A stretch of 18,009 bases of DNA, from positions 1 to 18,009 of the forward strand of contig JACQRN010000193.1 in NCBI GenBank assembly GCA_016206515.1. Direction: 5' to 3'. Below are positions 1-7,126 of the stretch, piece after piece; the first letter of the stretch is position 1; each line of letters begins with the position of its first letter. The DNA comes from Planctomycetota bacterium. Its GTDB lineage: Bacteria; Planctomycetota; SBBH01; JACQRN01. Position numbers and translations under genes: made by a program. The notes beneath the pieces were generated by a model. That model was not told the origin of the DNA. It searched no databases and worked only from the letters and a program-made list of their open reading frames with translations.

Positions 1-1
1 G

Positions 2-2350
2 CGCGTCCCGGGGACGATGCTCGTGATCTCCGACGGGGAGGCGGACCCCTCCGCGCTCGCCTCCGCGGAGTCGGCCGCCTCGCGCGGGGTCCGGATCCAC
101 CTGCGCCGCCTCGCCCGCCCCCCCGCCGACGACCTGGCGGTCGCCTCCCTCGACCTTCCCGGCGAGGTCGCCCCGCACGACCCGTTCCAGTTCGCCGGCT
201 GGATCTCCTGCGACTCCGCCATGGAGGCGGATCTCGTCCTGACCCGGGACGGCGAGGAGATCGCCCGCGCTCCGCGCCGGTTCGATCCCGGCCTGCACCG
301 CGTCGCCTTCCGCGACCTCCTGGCCGGGGCCGGCATCCACGTCTACGAGCTGGCGGTCCGGGATCCGGCCGGCGGGCCGGACGCGAACGCCGCGAACAAC
401 CGCGCGCGCGCCGTCACGCGCGTACGCGCCCAACCGCGGATCCTCGTGGTCAACCACGACGGAGCGACCGGGGTCCTGGCTCGGACGCTGCTCGACGCGG
501 GGCTCGCGGTCGACGTCGCCGCGGGCCCCGAGGCCCCCTCCTCCCCCGCGGATCTGGACCCCTACCGCGCGGTCGTCCTCGAAAACGTCAGCGCCACGGT
601 CCTCGGACCGGACCGCCTCGCGCTCCTGCGGACCTACATCGAGAACCTCGGCGGCGGCGTCCTGGTGACCGGCGGGAAGCGCTCCTTCGGGGTCGGCGGG
701 TACTTCCGCTCGGTTCTGGAGGAGGCGCTCCCGGTGTCGATGGAACTGCGACAGGAGCAGAGGAAACTCGCGCTGGCGCTCGCCATCGCACTCGACCGGT
801 CCGGAAGCATGGGCGCCCCGGTCGCGGGGGGGAAGATCAAGATGGACCTCGCCAACGCCGGGACATGCGCCGCGATCGAGACGCTCGGCCCCCTGGACGA
901 GGCCGCGGTGATCGCGGTCGATTCCTCGGTGCACGTCGTCGTGCCGATGGGGCCGGTCACGGACAAGGGGGGGATCCTGGGCGACGTGGAGAGGATCTCC
1001 GTCGGCGGCGGAGGGATCTTCACCGACGCCGCCCTGAAGGCGGCCGGCGAGGAGCTCGACCACACGGCGCTCGCGACGCGCCACATCATCCTGTTCGCCG
1101 ACGCCGCGGACGCCGAGGAACCCGGGGATTACGTGAACCGCTGCAAGAAGTTCCTCGACCACGGCATCACCGTGAGCGTCGTGGGGCTCGGCTCCCCCTC
1201 GGACCCGGACGCCGCGTTCCTGCGCGACGTGGCGCTCCGCGGGGAGGGGCGGATCGAGTTCACGAGCGACCCGACCGACCTGCCGCGCCTGTTCGCACAG
1301 GAGGCGATCACGGTCTCCCGCTCCGCGTTCGTCCCCGATCCGGCGCCGTGCGCGATCCTCCCCGACATCGCGCTCATGGGCGCCCCCCCCGCCCTCCAGC
1401 CGCCGCCGGTCGGAGGGTACAACCTGGCGTACCTGCGCCCCCTGGCGACCGCCGGGATCCTGACCGCCGACGACACCGCCGCGCCGATCCTCGCCTTCTG
1501 GCATCGCGGGCTCGGCCGCTCCGCCGCTCTCACCTGCGAGGTGGACGGCGAGTTCTCGGGCGCCTGGGGGACTTGGGGCGACCGGGACGCGGTTCTGGTG
1601 ACCGCCGCGCGGTGGATCGCCGGTGGCATCCCCCCGACCGGGATCGCAGCGCGCGTGACGATCGAGGGGGGGACCGCCCGGATCGAGGTCTCCCTCGACG
1701 AGACGTTCGCCGCCTCGCTGGTCGAGACGCCCCGCTGGTGGATCGTCCCGCCCGACCCGCGCGCGGAACCGGTCGCGGTCCCGCTCTCGTGGACGGGGGA
1801 GAGGACACTCGCCGGGCGATTCCGCCTCCCCGGAACCGGGACGTACCTCTCGGTCGTCCGCTGGGGGGAGAACCGGTACATCCATGCCCCCCCGGTCACC
1901 CTCTCCTACTCGCCGGAGGCGGCCCCCCGTCGCGGCCTCCCTTCGGGGGAACTCCTCCTGCGCCAGATCGGGGACCTGACGGGAGGGAGGGAGATCCTCA
2001 ACGTCGAGGATCTCTTCCGCGACCGGGCGCTCCGCTCCACCGCGCGCTCCCTGCAGGGTCCCCTCCTGATCGCGGCGATCGTCCTGCTGACCCTCGAGAT
2101 CGCGCAGAGGCGCCTGGCCCTCACGCAACTCCTCCCCTCCATGCGCTTCCGACGGCTTCTCCCCCGCCGGGCGCGTCGCGCGACCGCCGCGCCCCTCCCC
2201 GGTGCCGGGACCCTCCCGGCCGGGGCGCCGTCGCCGGCTCCCGGAAGCCCCGCCCCCACGCAAGGGCAACCGCCCACCGCACCCCCCGCCACCGAGCCAT
2301 CCGCTTTCGCGAAAGCCAAGGCACGGGCGCAGAGGCGGACGGAGGCGTAG
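2..2350 (+). CDS. VWA / glutamine-amidotransferase-like membrane protein, 5'-truncated by window edge
   Basis: The reading frame is open from the first bases of the window, and the first residues (VPGTMLVISDGEAD) look like the end of a VWA-type domain, so the true start is upstream and the ATG at 17 is probably internal. Counting from that ATG, the order is: end of a first VWA-like domain (about 1-40), a beta-rich segment (40-135), a class-I glutamine-amidotransferase-like fold (about 140-245, GGGVLVTGGKRSFG), and a complete second VWA domain (about 250-430). The second VWA has MIDAS residues D260-x-S262-x-S264, T336 and D362. A hydrophobic segment near 682-700 is followed by a basic stretch and a Pro/Ala-rich tail. 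The architecture matches the large BatA-like, VWA-containing membrane proteins of Planctomycetes and relatives, often near MoxR-type chaperones. A metal-dependent protein-binding role at the membrane is inferred; the substrate is unknown. It ends 50 bp before the next gene. Confidence 0.8.
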   Translation, partial: RVPGTMLVISDGEADPSALASAESAASRGVRIHLRRLARPPADDLAVASLDLPGEVAPHDPFQFAGWISCDSAMEADLVLTRDGEEIARAPRRFDPGLHRVAFRDLLAGAGIHVYELAVRDPAGGPDANAANNRARAVTRVRAQPRILVVNHDGATGVLARTLLDAGLAVDVAAGPEAPSSPADLDPYRAVVLENVSATVLGPDRLALLRTYIENLGGGVLVTGGKRSFGVGGYFRSVLEEALPVSMELRQEQRKLALALAIALDRSGSMGAPVAGGKIKMDLANAGTCAAIETLGPLDEAAVIAVDSSVHVVVPMGPVTDKGGILGDVERISVGGGGIFTDAALKAAGEELDHTALATRHIILFADAADAEEPGDYVNRCKKFLDHGITVSVVGLGSPSDPDAAFLRDVALRGEGRIEFTSDPTDLPRLFAQEAITVSRSAFVPDPAPCAILPDIALMGAPPALQPPPVGGYNLAYLRPLATAGILTADDTAAPILAFWHRGLGRSAALTCEVDGEFSGAWGTWGDRDAVLVTAARWIAGGIPPTGIAARVTIEGGTARIEVSLDETFAASLVETPRWWIVPPDPRAEPVAVPLSWTGERTLAGRFRLPGTGTYLSVVRWGENRYIHAPPVTLSYSPEAAPRRGLPSGELLLRQIGDLTGGREILNVEDLFRDRALRSTARSLQGPLLIAAIVLLTLEIAQRRLALTQLLPSMRFRRLLPRRARRATAAPLPGAGTLPAGAPSPAPGSPAPTQGQPPTAPPATEPSAFAKAKARAQRRTEA

Positions 2351-2374
2351 AAAATGGGGACGATCCCCATTTTC
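2350..2374. repeat. Perfect 11-bp hairpin, REP-like palindrome
   Basis: GAAAATGGGGA (2350-2360) and TCCCCATTTTC (2364-2374) form a perfect 11-bp stem around a 3-nt loop, beginning on the last base of the upstream stop codon. It could end transcription, although the T-run lies inside the stem rather than after it. It resembles the short AAAATGGGGAC-type palindromes I recall from many environmental genomes, where such repeats are associated with RAYT (Y1) transposases. That link is recollection and not shown here; no transposase is present. Confidence 0.65.
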
Positions 2375-2380
2375 CGGTTC

Positions 2381-2400
2381 CACGAGGTATCTTCCTCGTG
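2381..2400 (+). promoter_or_regulatory. Hairpin covering the Shine-Dalgarno and start region
   Basis: CACGAGG (2381-2387) and CCTCGTG (2394-2400) pair perfectly over 7 bp with a 6-nt loop. The 5' arm carries the only SD-like GAGG. The 3' arm ends in a GTG that is in frame with, and directly adjacent to, the ATG at 2401. Folding would hide both the SD and an alternative GTG start. A translation-control role is inferred. Confidence 0.4.
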
Positions 2401-3531
2401 ATGCGCGACGTGCTGACGGGGCTGGCGGGGTTCTTCTTCATGCTCGCCGTGTCCTGGATGTACGCCCTGGGGCGCGCGGGGGGCGCCTCTCCCCCGCCGA
2501 CCGGCGCGGCCGTGGCGCCCGCCGAGGCCGCCCTGGCGGAGGCCCGGCGGGAGCGCGACGCGGTCCGGCGGGATGTCGCGCGCCTGCGGGCGGATCTGGC
2601 GGCGCTCAACGCGGGACCCGGACCCCGGAGCGCCCCCGCGGATTTGCCGGTGGAGCCCGCCGCGCCGGAGCCCGCGCAGAGGACCCTCGAGGAGCTGCGC
2701 GCGGCGTTCGCGGAGGCGTACCGGATCGGCGAAAAGGGGCCGATCGTCGAGATCCTGGCCGCGATGAGCCGCCTCGGAGAGGAAGCGTACCCGACCCTTT
2801 TCGATCTGACCCGCAGATGTACCTATCCGGACCCGGATGGGATCATCTGGATGCATCGGGTGAGCATGTCTGACCGGTTCCTCATGGCGCGATACGACCC
2901 CGCGTTCCTGGTCTGGGTTGTAACCAACGCAACACCGGACCGATATCTCCACTGGGCTGCCATCGTCGCACTCCACAGACACATCCCACTTTCCGAACGC
3001 GACGAGAGGCGCCTTGCGGAGACGATCGCCGCCGATTCCACGAATTCTTCCAATTTAATCCCTGTACTGAGCCTCTCGGCAGGACCGGTCGCGCGGGAGA
3101 CAGTACTGCGATTCGCCCGTTCGCACGCCTCTGCGGCAGTGCGCGGGTCCAGCATATTGACGATGGCAAACTGGGACACGCCGGAGACCCTCCGTGTCCT
3201 GGAAGAGGCTGCCCGCCAGGACCCCAATGAGCGGGTCCGAATCGACGCCCGGTACAGCCTCCTGGTCCTGCGCCCCCCCGAAACGGGCGTCCTTGTGTCC
3301 CATGGAGCTTTCCGCGCCAATGGCGCCGACGGCTACACTTGGTGCCCGGACCTGGCGATGAATGACATCGTGATCCGATGTGATTCCCAGCCTGTAAGAA
3401 CCCCTGAGGACTTGGCCTCGACCACCCGGGAGGGTTCCGTCCTGGAGGTGCTCCGGGACGGGACGCTTGTCTATATCCATCTTGCCGCGCCCCTGGCAGG
3501 CGTCGACGGTCGCGGCGTCACGCGACGCTGA
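2401..3531 (+). CDS. Single-pass membrane protein with coiled coil, helical repeats and PDZ-like C-terminus (paralogue 1)
   Basis: The 376-residue product has an N-terminal membrane anchor (about 6-23), a Pro/Ala linker, a charged coiled coil (about 42-70), an Ala/helix-rich HEAT-like middle (about 95-285), and a C-terminal module (about 286-365). That module, beginning SLLVLRPPETGVL and ending VLEVLRDGTLVYI, reads like a degenerate PDZ domain. No catalytic residues are evident. It is paralogous to the next gene: they share GEEAYP/GEDAYG, the SLLVL-x-PP junction and a final RDG-x-x-VY/LYI/L strand. ATG 2401 is chosen; GTG 2398 is in frame and better spaced from the GAGG at 2384-2387. GC is very high in the first third and clearly lower from about 2800 on. 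The function is not recognised; an envelope scaffold is a guess from topology. Confidence 0.8.
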   Translation: MRDVLTGLAGFFFMLAVSWMYALGRAGGASPPPTGAAVAPAEAALAEARRERDAVRRDVARLRADLAALNAGPGPRSAPADLPVEPAAPEPAQRTLEELRAAFAEAYRIGEKGPIVEILAAMSRLGEEAYPTLFDLTRRCTYPDPDGIIWMHRVSMSDRFLMARYDPAFLVWVVTNATPDRYLHWAAIVALHRHIPLSERDERRLAETIAADSTNSSNLIPVLSLSAGPVARETVLRFARSHASAAVRGSSILTMANWDTPETLRVLEEAARQDPNERVRIDARYSLLVLRPPETGVLVSHGAFRANGADGYTWCPDLAMNDIVIRCDSQPVRTPEDLASTTREGSVLEVLRDGTLVYIHLAAPLAGVDGRGVTRR

Positions 3532-3535
3532 CCCC

Positions 3536-4648
3536 ATGCGCCCCCTTGCAACCGCCCTCCTCGGCGCGGCGTGCGGCCTGGCGGTCGCGTGGTGGGCGGG
3601 TCTCGGGAACCCCCGACCGGAGATGCAGGCCACCCACCGAAACCCCGACATCGCGCGGGTCCGCGCCGAAACGGCGCGAGTTTTGCGGGAGCGCGATCGA
3701 CTTCGCGGGGAAATCCGGCAGACGCTGTCCGCTTCACACCCCGAGGCGGGCACGGAAGAACCGACCGCCCCGGAGACGCTGCCGGCACCCGACGACCTGC
3801 CTGGCGCCGTCGCCGCGTTCGACGAGGCGGCATCCCGCGCCGACATCCGCGGGATGCTCGATGCCCTGTCCTGCATGGCCGCCTTGGGGGAGGACGCGTA
3901 CGGTGCCCGGGTCGATTCCCTCCGGAAGGTCGCAGAGGACCCCGCGCTGGATCGCCTCTTGGGTACCCTTATCTCCCGGCAAGACACCGAATTCCTCCTG
4001 TGGCTTGCCCTGGATTTCGACGGCGATCTTGGACCACTTCTCTGGAATGTACTCCCGGAGCTCACGTCCGTACGCCCCGCCGAGTGCGCCGAGCGCTGCG
4101 CCGACGCAGCCATGCGACTGCCTGCGGAAGGATCCGGGGATACCGCATCTGTCATGCGCATGTCCATGCTGCCGGTCGGCGTGGCGGGGGCGGAACCCGC
4201 ATCGGAGGCGCGACGACTCCTGGTCGGACTCCTGGATGCACCCTCATCCATCGTGCGTCAAAAAGCGGCTTTCTTCCTTGCCAAGCATGATACGGCCGAA
4301 GTCCGGGCCGCACTCGAAAGGGCAGGCGCCGTCGATCCGGATCCGGATGTCCGGACCGCGGCCCGCAACAGCCTCCTGGTACTCTCCCCACCAGCGGAGG
4401 GGCTCCTCTTAAGCACCCTGACCGGGAACCTCCTACAGCAGACAGGTCTTGCACCCAACGACCTGATCCTCGACTACGACGGGATCCCTGTCCGGTCGGG
4501 AAACGAACTCCTGTCCTCCCTCCGTTCAGGGGGGCGCCTGCGGTTCATCCGGGACGGCGCCGTCCTTTACCTCGATGTGGAGAAGGTGGACACCTCGGGC
4601 GCCGGTTACAGCGCCATCTGGATCACCCCCAACCGTGACAACCGCTGA
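3536..4648 (+). CDS. Single-pass membrane protein with coiled coil, helical repeats and PDZ-like C-terminus (paralogue 2)
   Basis: The gene starts 4 nt after its paralogue's stop codon, so the two are probably co-translated. The 370-residue product has a membrane segment (about 3-22, ATALLGAACGLAVAWWAGL), a coiled coil (about 39-65), an acidic Pro linker, a helical middle (about 85-278), and a PDZ-like end (about 279-352) containing LAPNDLILDYDGIPVRSGNELLSSL. This is the usual 'x-x-DxIxxxxGxxV' pattern of a PDZ core and is better preserved than in paralogue 1. An in-frame ATG further upstream (3467) lies inside the previous gene and has no support. The last 14 nt overlap the recombinase gene. 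The function is unknown; the pair may form a hetero-oligomer (inference). Confidence 0.8.
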   Translation: MRPLATALLGAACGLAVAWWAGLGNPRPEMQATHRNPDIARVRAETARVLRERDRLRGEIRQTLSASHPEAGTEEPTAPETLPAPDDLPGAVAAFDEAASRADIRGMLDALSCMAALGEDAYGARVDSLRKVAEDPALDRLLGTLISRQDTEFLLWLALDFDGDLGPLLWNVLPELTSVRPAECAERCADAAMRLPAEGSGDTASVMRMSMLPVGVAGAEPASEARRLLVGLLDAPSSIVRQKAAFFLAKHDTAEVRAALERAGAVDPDPDVRTAARNSLLVLSPPAEGLLLSTLTGNLLQQTGLAPNDLILDYDGIPVRSGNELLSSLRSGGRLRFIRDGAVLYLDVEKVDTSGAGYSAIWITPNRDNR

Positions 4649-5537
4649 TGCGCAACCACATCTCCTTCGCCGCTTCCTCGCGCACCTAGCCGTCGAAGCA
4701 GGTCTTTCCCCGAACACCCGCGCGGCGTACCGGCGGGACCTCGTGAGGTTCCTGGCGTGGTGCGCTCGCCAAAGGGACCCCGAGGCGCGGCGCGTGACGG
4801 TCGCTCGCCTGCACGACCACCTGATCGCCCTGCGGGACGAGGGGCTCGCCCCCGCGTCGATCGCGCGGCACCTCGCCTCGATCAAGGCGCTCGCCCGGTT
4901 CCGCGCCCAGGAGGGGGAGAAGCTGCCCGACCTCTCGGCGGTCCCGCCGCCGCGCCTGTGGCAAACCCTCCCGGAGGCGCCCGGCTCCGCGGACCTCGCC
5001 ACAATGCTCGACGGACATCCCCCGGATGGCCCCCTGGGGCCGCGCGACCGGGCGCTCCTGGAACTCCTCTACGCGAGCGGCCTGCGCGTCTCGGAGGCGG
5101 TCACGCTCCAGGTCCACGACGTCGACCTCGATGCGCTCTTCGCCCGCTGCCGGGGAAAGGGAGGCAAGGAGCGTGTCGTCCCGGTCGGGAGCCGCGCCGG
5201 CGAGGCGCTGTGCGCGTACCTGCGGGACCTGCGTCCGCGGCTCGACCGCGCGCGGTCGTCCCTCCTCTTCCTGTCCCGTACGGGGTCCGCGCTCGACCGC
5301 CACCAGGTCTGGCGGATCGTCCGCGCCTGGTGCCTCCGCGCCGGCCGCGCCGGGCGCCTCTCCCCCCACACCCTGCGGCACGCCTTCGCGACGCACCTCC
5401 TGGAAGGGGGCGCCGACCTGCGATCGGTACAAGAGATGCTCGGCCACGCAAAGATCTCCACGACCCAGCGCTATACCCACGTGGACAGACGGCGGTTGAA
5501 GGACATCCATCGCAGATTTCATCCGCGGGGATCATGA
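4635..5537 (+). CDS. xerD: Tyrosine recombinase, XerC/XerD type
   Basis: The 300-residue product has the usual Xer length and two-domain layout: an N-terminal SAM-like core-binding domain (about 8-95, GLSPNTRAAYRRDLVRFL) and a C-terminal catalytic domain (about 125-296). All catalytic positions are present: R151 (ASGLRVSEA), K175 (RGKGGKER), H245 and R248 (HTLRH), H271 (LGHAKISTTQ), and the nucleophile Y280 (RYTHVD). Xer proteins resolve chromosome dimers at dif with FtsK. XerC and XerD cannot be told apart reliably here, and no dif-like site was seen. Start GTG 4635 overlaps the previous gene by 14 nt and gives a canonical N-terminus; a longer in-frame ORF from 4575 is unlikely. There are no phage genes nearby, so a housekeeping role is favoured over an integrase. 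Confidence 0.88.
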   Translation: MTTADAQPHLLRRFLAHLAVEAGLSPNTRAAYRRDLVRFLAWCARQRDPEARRVTVARLHDHLIALRDEGLAPASIARHLASIKALARFRAQEGEKLPDLSAVPPPRLWQTLPEAPGSADLATMLDGHPPDGPLGPRDRALLELLYASGLRVSEAVTLQVHDVDLDALFARCRGKGGKERVVPVGSRAGEALCAYLRDLRPRLDRARSSLLFLSRTGSALDRHQVWRIVRAWCLRAGRAGRLSPHTLRHAFATHLLEGGADLRSVQEMLGHAKISTTQRYTHVDRRRLKDIHRRFHPRGS

Positions 5538-5642
5538 GCCCGTCGCCGGAATGACAGGGTCCTCCGCGATCCGCGCAACCGATTCCAGCGGAGGCTGTTG
5601 TAGAATGCATCGCCCCAGCCGGGGCCAAGGAGGTTTGCCCGA
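5538..5642 (+). promoter_or_regulatory. Intergenic leader with possible -10 box and strong Shine-Dalgarno
   Basis: This 105-nt gap holds TAGAAT (5601-5606), a fair -10 match without a convincing -35. A short GC hairpin follows (GCCCC 5612-5616 with GGGGC 5621-5625), and then the clearest ribosome binding site in the window, AAGGAGGT at 5627-5634, 8 nt before ATG 5643. The promoter is inference; the SD is read directly. Confidence 0.5.
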
Positions 5643-7100
5643 ATGACTCGTCGCCGCATCGTAGGCCGTTCCGCCTTCCTTTCCGCCTTCCTCGCCGGAG
5701 CCCTCGCCCTGCTGTCCGCCGGGGCACCGGCCCAGGAGCCGGCCGCGCCGCAGGGCCCCGTCTACGAGGCGGCGCGGCAGCGCGTCGCCTCCGACACCAC
5801 CCTGTCGGGGATCCTCGAACCGGCGGAATGCTTCGAGGCGAAGTACGACCCGCGCGCGTTCCGGGAGGCGGTGCGGATCCGCGAGGCGGCCGAGCCGTTC
5901 TCGACCGTGAAGGAGGGGGATCTTCTGCTGTCGCTCGAGCGGGACGCGTTCGACGCCGAGCACGCCGAGGCGAGGCGCGCCCTGGAGGAGGCGCTCAACG
6001 CCCTGACGCGCGCCGGGGCGACGAGGACGCAACATGAGGTGGAGAGCGCCCAATCGCTCGCGCGGCTCCGCACCGCGGAGAGGCAGGCGCAGGAGCGGCT
6101 CCAGGCATACGAGGGGTGGGAGGCGGAGGCACGGCGGCGCGACATCGCCAACGACGCCCGGGGCACCGAGGACTCGATCTCCGATCAGGAGGTCGAACTG
6201 CAACAGCTCGAGGCGATGTACGCGGCCTCGGAGCTGGCGCACGAGACGCGCGACCTCGTCCTGGAACGCGCTAGGAAACGTCTCGCGCGAAGCCGGGTCT
6301 CCCTGGAGGTGGTTCGCGCATCACAGCGCACGTATGTGGAACGTGAACACCCGCACCAGCTCGAGACGCTCCGGCAGAACACCCAGAAGACGGCCACGGA
6401 GCGCGCACACGAGGAGGCGCTCGCCCCCCTGCGGGCCGCCGAACTCGACCTCGCCGTCGAGGCCGCGCGCCAAGCGCTCGCGCGACGGGAGAGGCGCGCC
6501 GCCGAGATGGAATCCGACGCCGCGCGGTTCGAGATCCGCGCCCCGTTCGCGGGACTCGTTCTGCCCGGCGCGGCCTCCGACCGCATCGATGGCACGGTGG
6601 GCGGCCTGCGGGGCGGCGCCGACGGACTCAAGCCGGGAACGTCCGTCCAGGCCGGCCAGACCGTCCTGTCGGTGGTGCGCGCGGGTCCGCTGCGGGCACG
6701 CATGGAGATCTCCGCCTCCCGCTCGGGCGCCGCAACCCCCGGGACCGCTGTGACCATCCGGATCGCCGACCGTCCGGAGATTTCCTGCGCCGGGACGATC
6801 GCCTCGGTCGACCCGATCGCTACGCGGGAACACTCCCAAACCGACCGGCGCATTTGCGCCGTCCGGACCGACCTCGCCCGCGGCGGCCTGCGCGCGCCGG
6901 AGGCGCGGCCCGGCTGTCCCGTGGAAGTCGTCGTGCCCGGCGAGACATGGGAGGCGCTCGCCGTCCCGCGCTCCTGCGTGGAGGAGTCCGGCGATGGAAC
7001 CGCCTGCTGGGTCCTGGCGGAGGGGAAGGCCGCCCGGCGGCCGCTCCGCCTCGGGAGGACGACGGCTGTCTGGGCCGAGATCCTCGACGGACTCGGGTAA
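5643..7100 (+). CDS. HlyD/RND-type periplasmic adaptor (membrane fusion protein), C-terminally truncated by a nonsense codon
   Basis: The 485-residue product has a signal peptide (basic MTRRR, hydrophobic about 10-27, likely cut after APA30). A long charged alpha-hairpin coiled coil (about 95-295) is followed by a lipoyl/barrel-sandwich half (RFEIRAPFAGLVLPG, then LKPGTSVQAGQTVLSVV) and beta-barrel and membrane-proximal domains ending WAEILDGLG. Membrane fusion proteins link an inner-membrane pump to an outer-membrane channel, yet no permease or ABC subunit is adjacent. The stop is TAA at 7098-7100. The same frame continues GETVILTH to a TGA at 7125-7127, exactly how such proteins normally end (GL-x-EG-x-x-VI). 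The TAA therefore looks like a GAA codon changed by one base, costing nine residues; a sequencing error is possible. The ancestral TGA overlaps the next gene's ATG (TGATG). Confidence 0.8.
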   Translation: MTRRRIVGRSAFLSAFLAGALALLSAGAPAQEPAAPQGPVYEAARQRVASDTTLSGILEPAECFEAKYDPRAFREAVRIREAAEPFSTVKEGDLLLSLERDAFDAEHAEARRALEEALNALTRAGATRTQHEVESAQSLARLRTAERQAQERLQAYEGWEAEARRRDIANDARGTEDSISDQEVELQQLEAMYAASELAHETRDLVLERARKRLARSRVSLEVVRASQRTYVEREHPHQLETLRQNTQKTATERAHEEALAPLRAAELDLAVEAARQALARRERRAAEMESDAARFEIRAPFAGLVLPGAASDRIDGTVGGLRGGADGLKPGTSVQAGQTVLSVVRAGPLRARMEISASRSGAATPGTAVTIRIADRPEISCAGTIASVDPIATREHSQTDRRICAVRTDLARGGLRAPEARPGCPVEVVVPGETWEALAVPRSCVEESGDGTACWVLAEGKAARRPLRLGRTTAVWAEILDGLG

Positions 7101-7126
7101 GGCGAGACCGTCATCCTCACCCACTG

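Noticed and set aside
4645..4656. CTGATGCGCAAC shared with the junction at 7124-7135
   Set aside because: A 12-nt identity only; at 4648 the ATG opens a 13-codon frame, and the recombinase uses another frame. Likely chance.
4635..5537. Recombinase as a phage or integron integrase
   Set aside because: Length and motifs are standard Xer, with no phage genes, no attC-like array and no integron-specific insertion visible.
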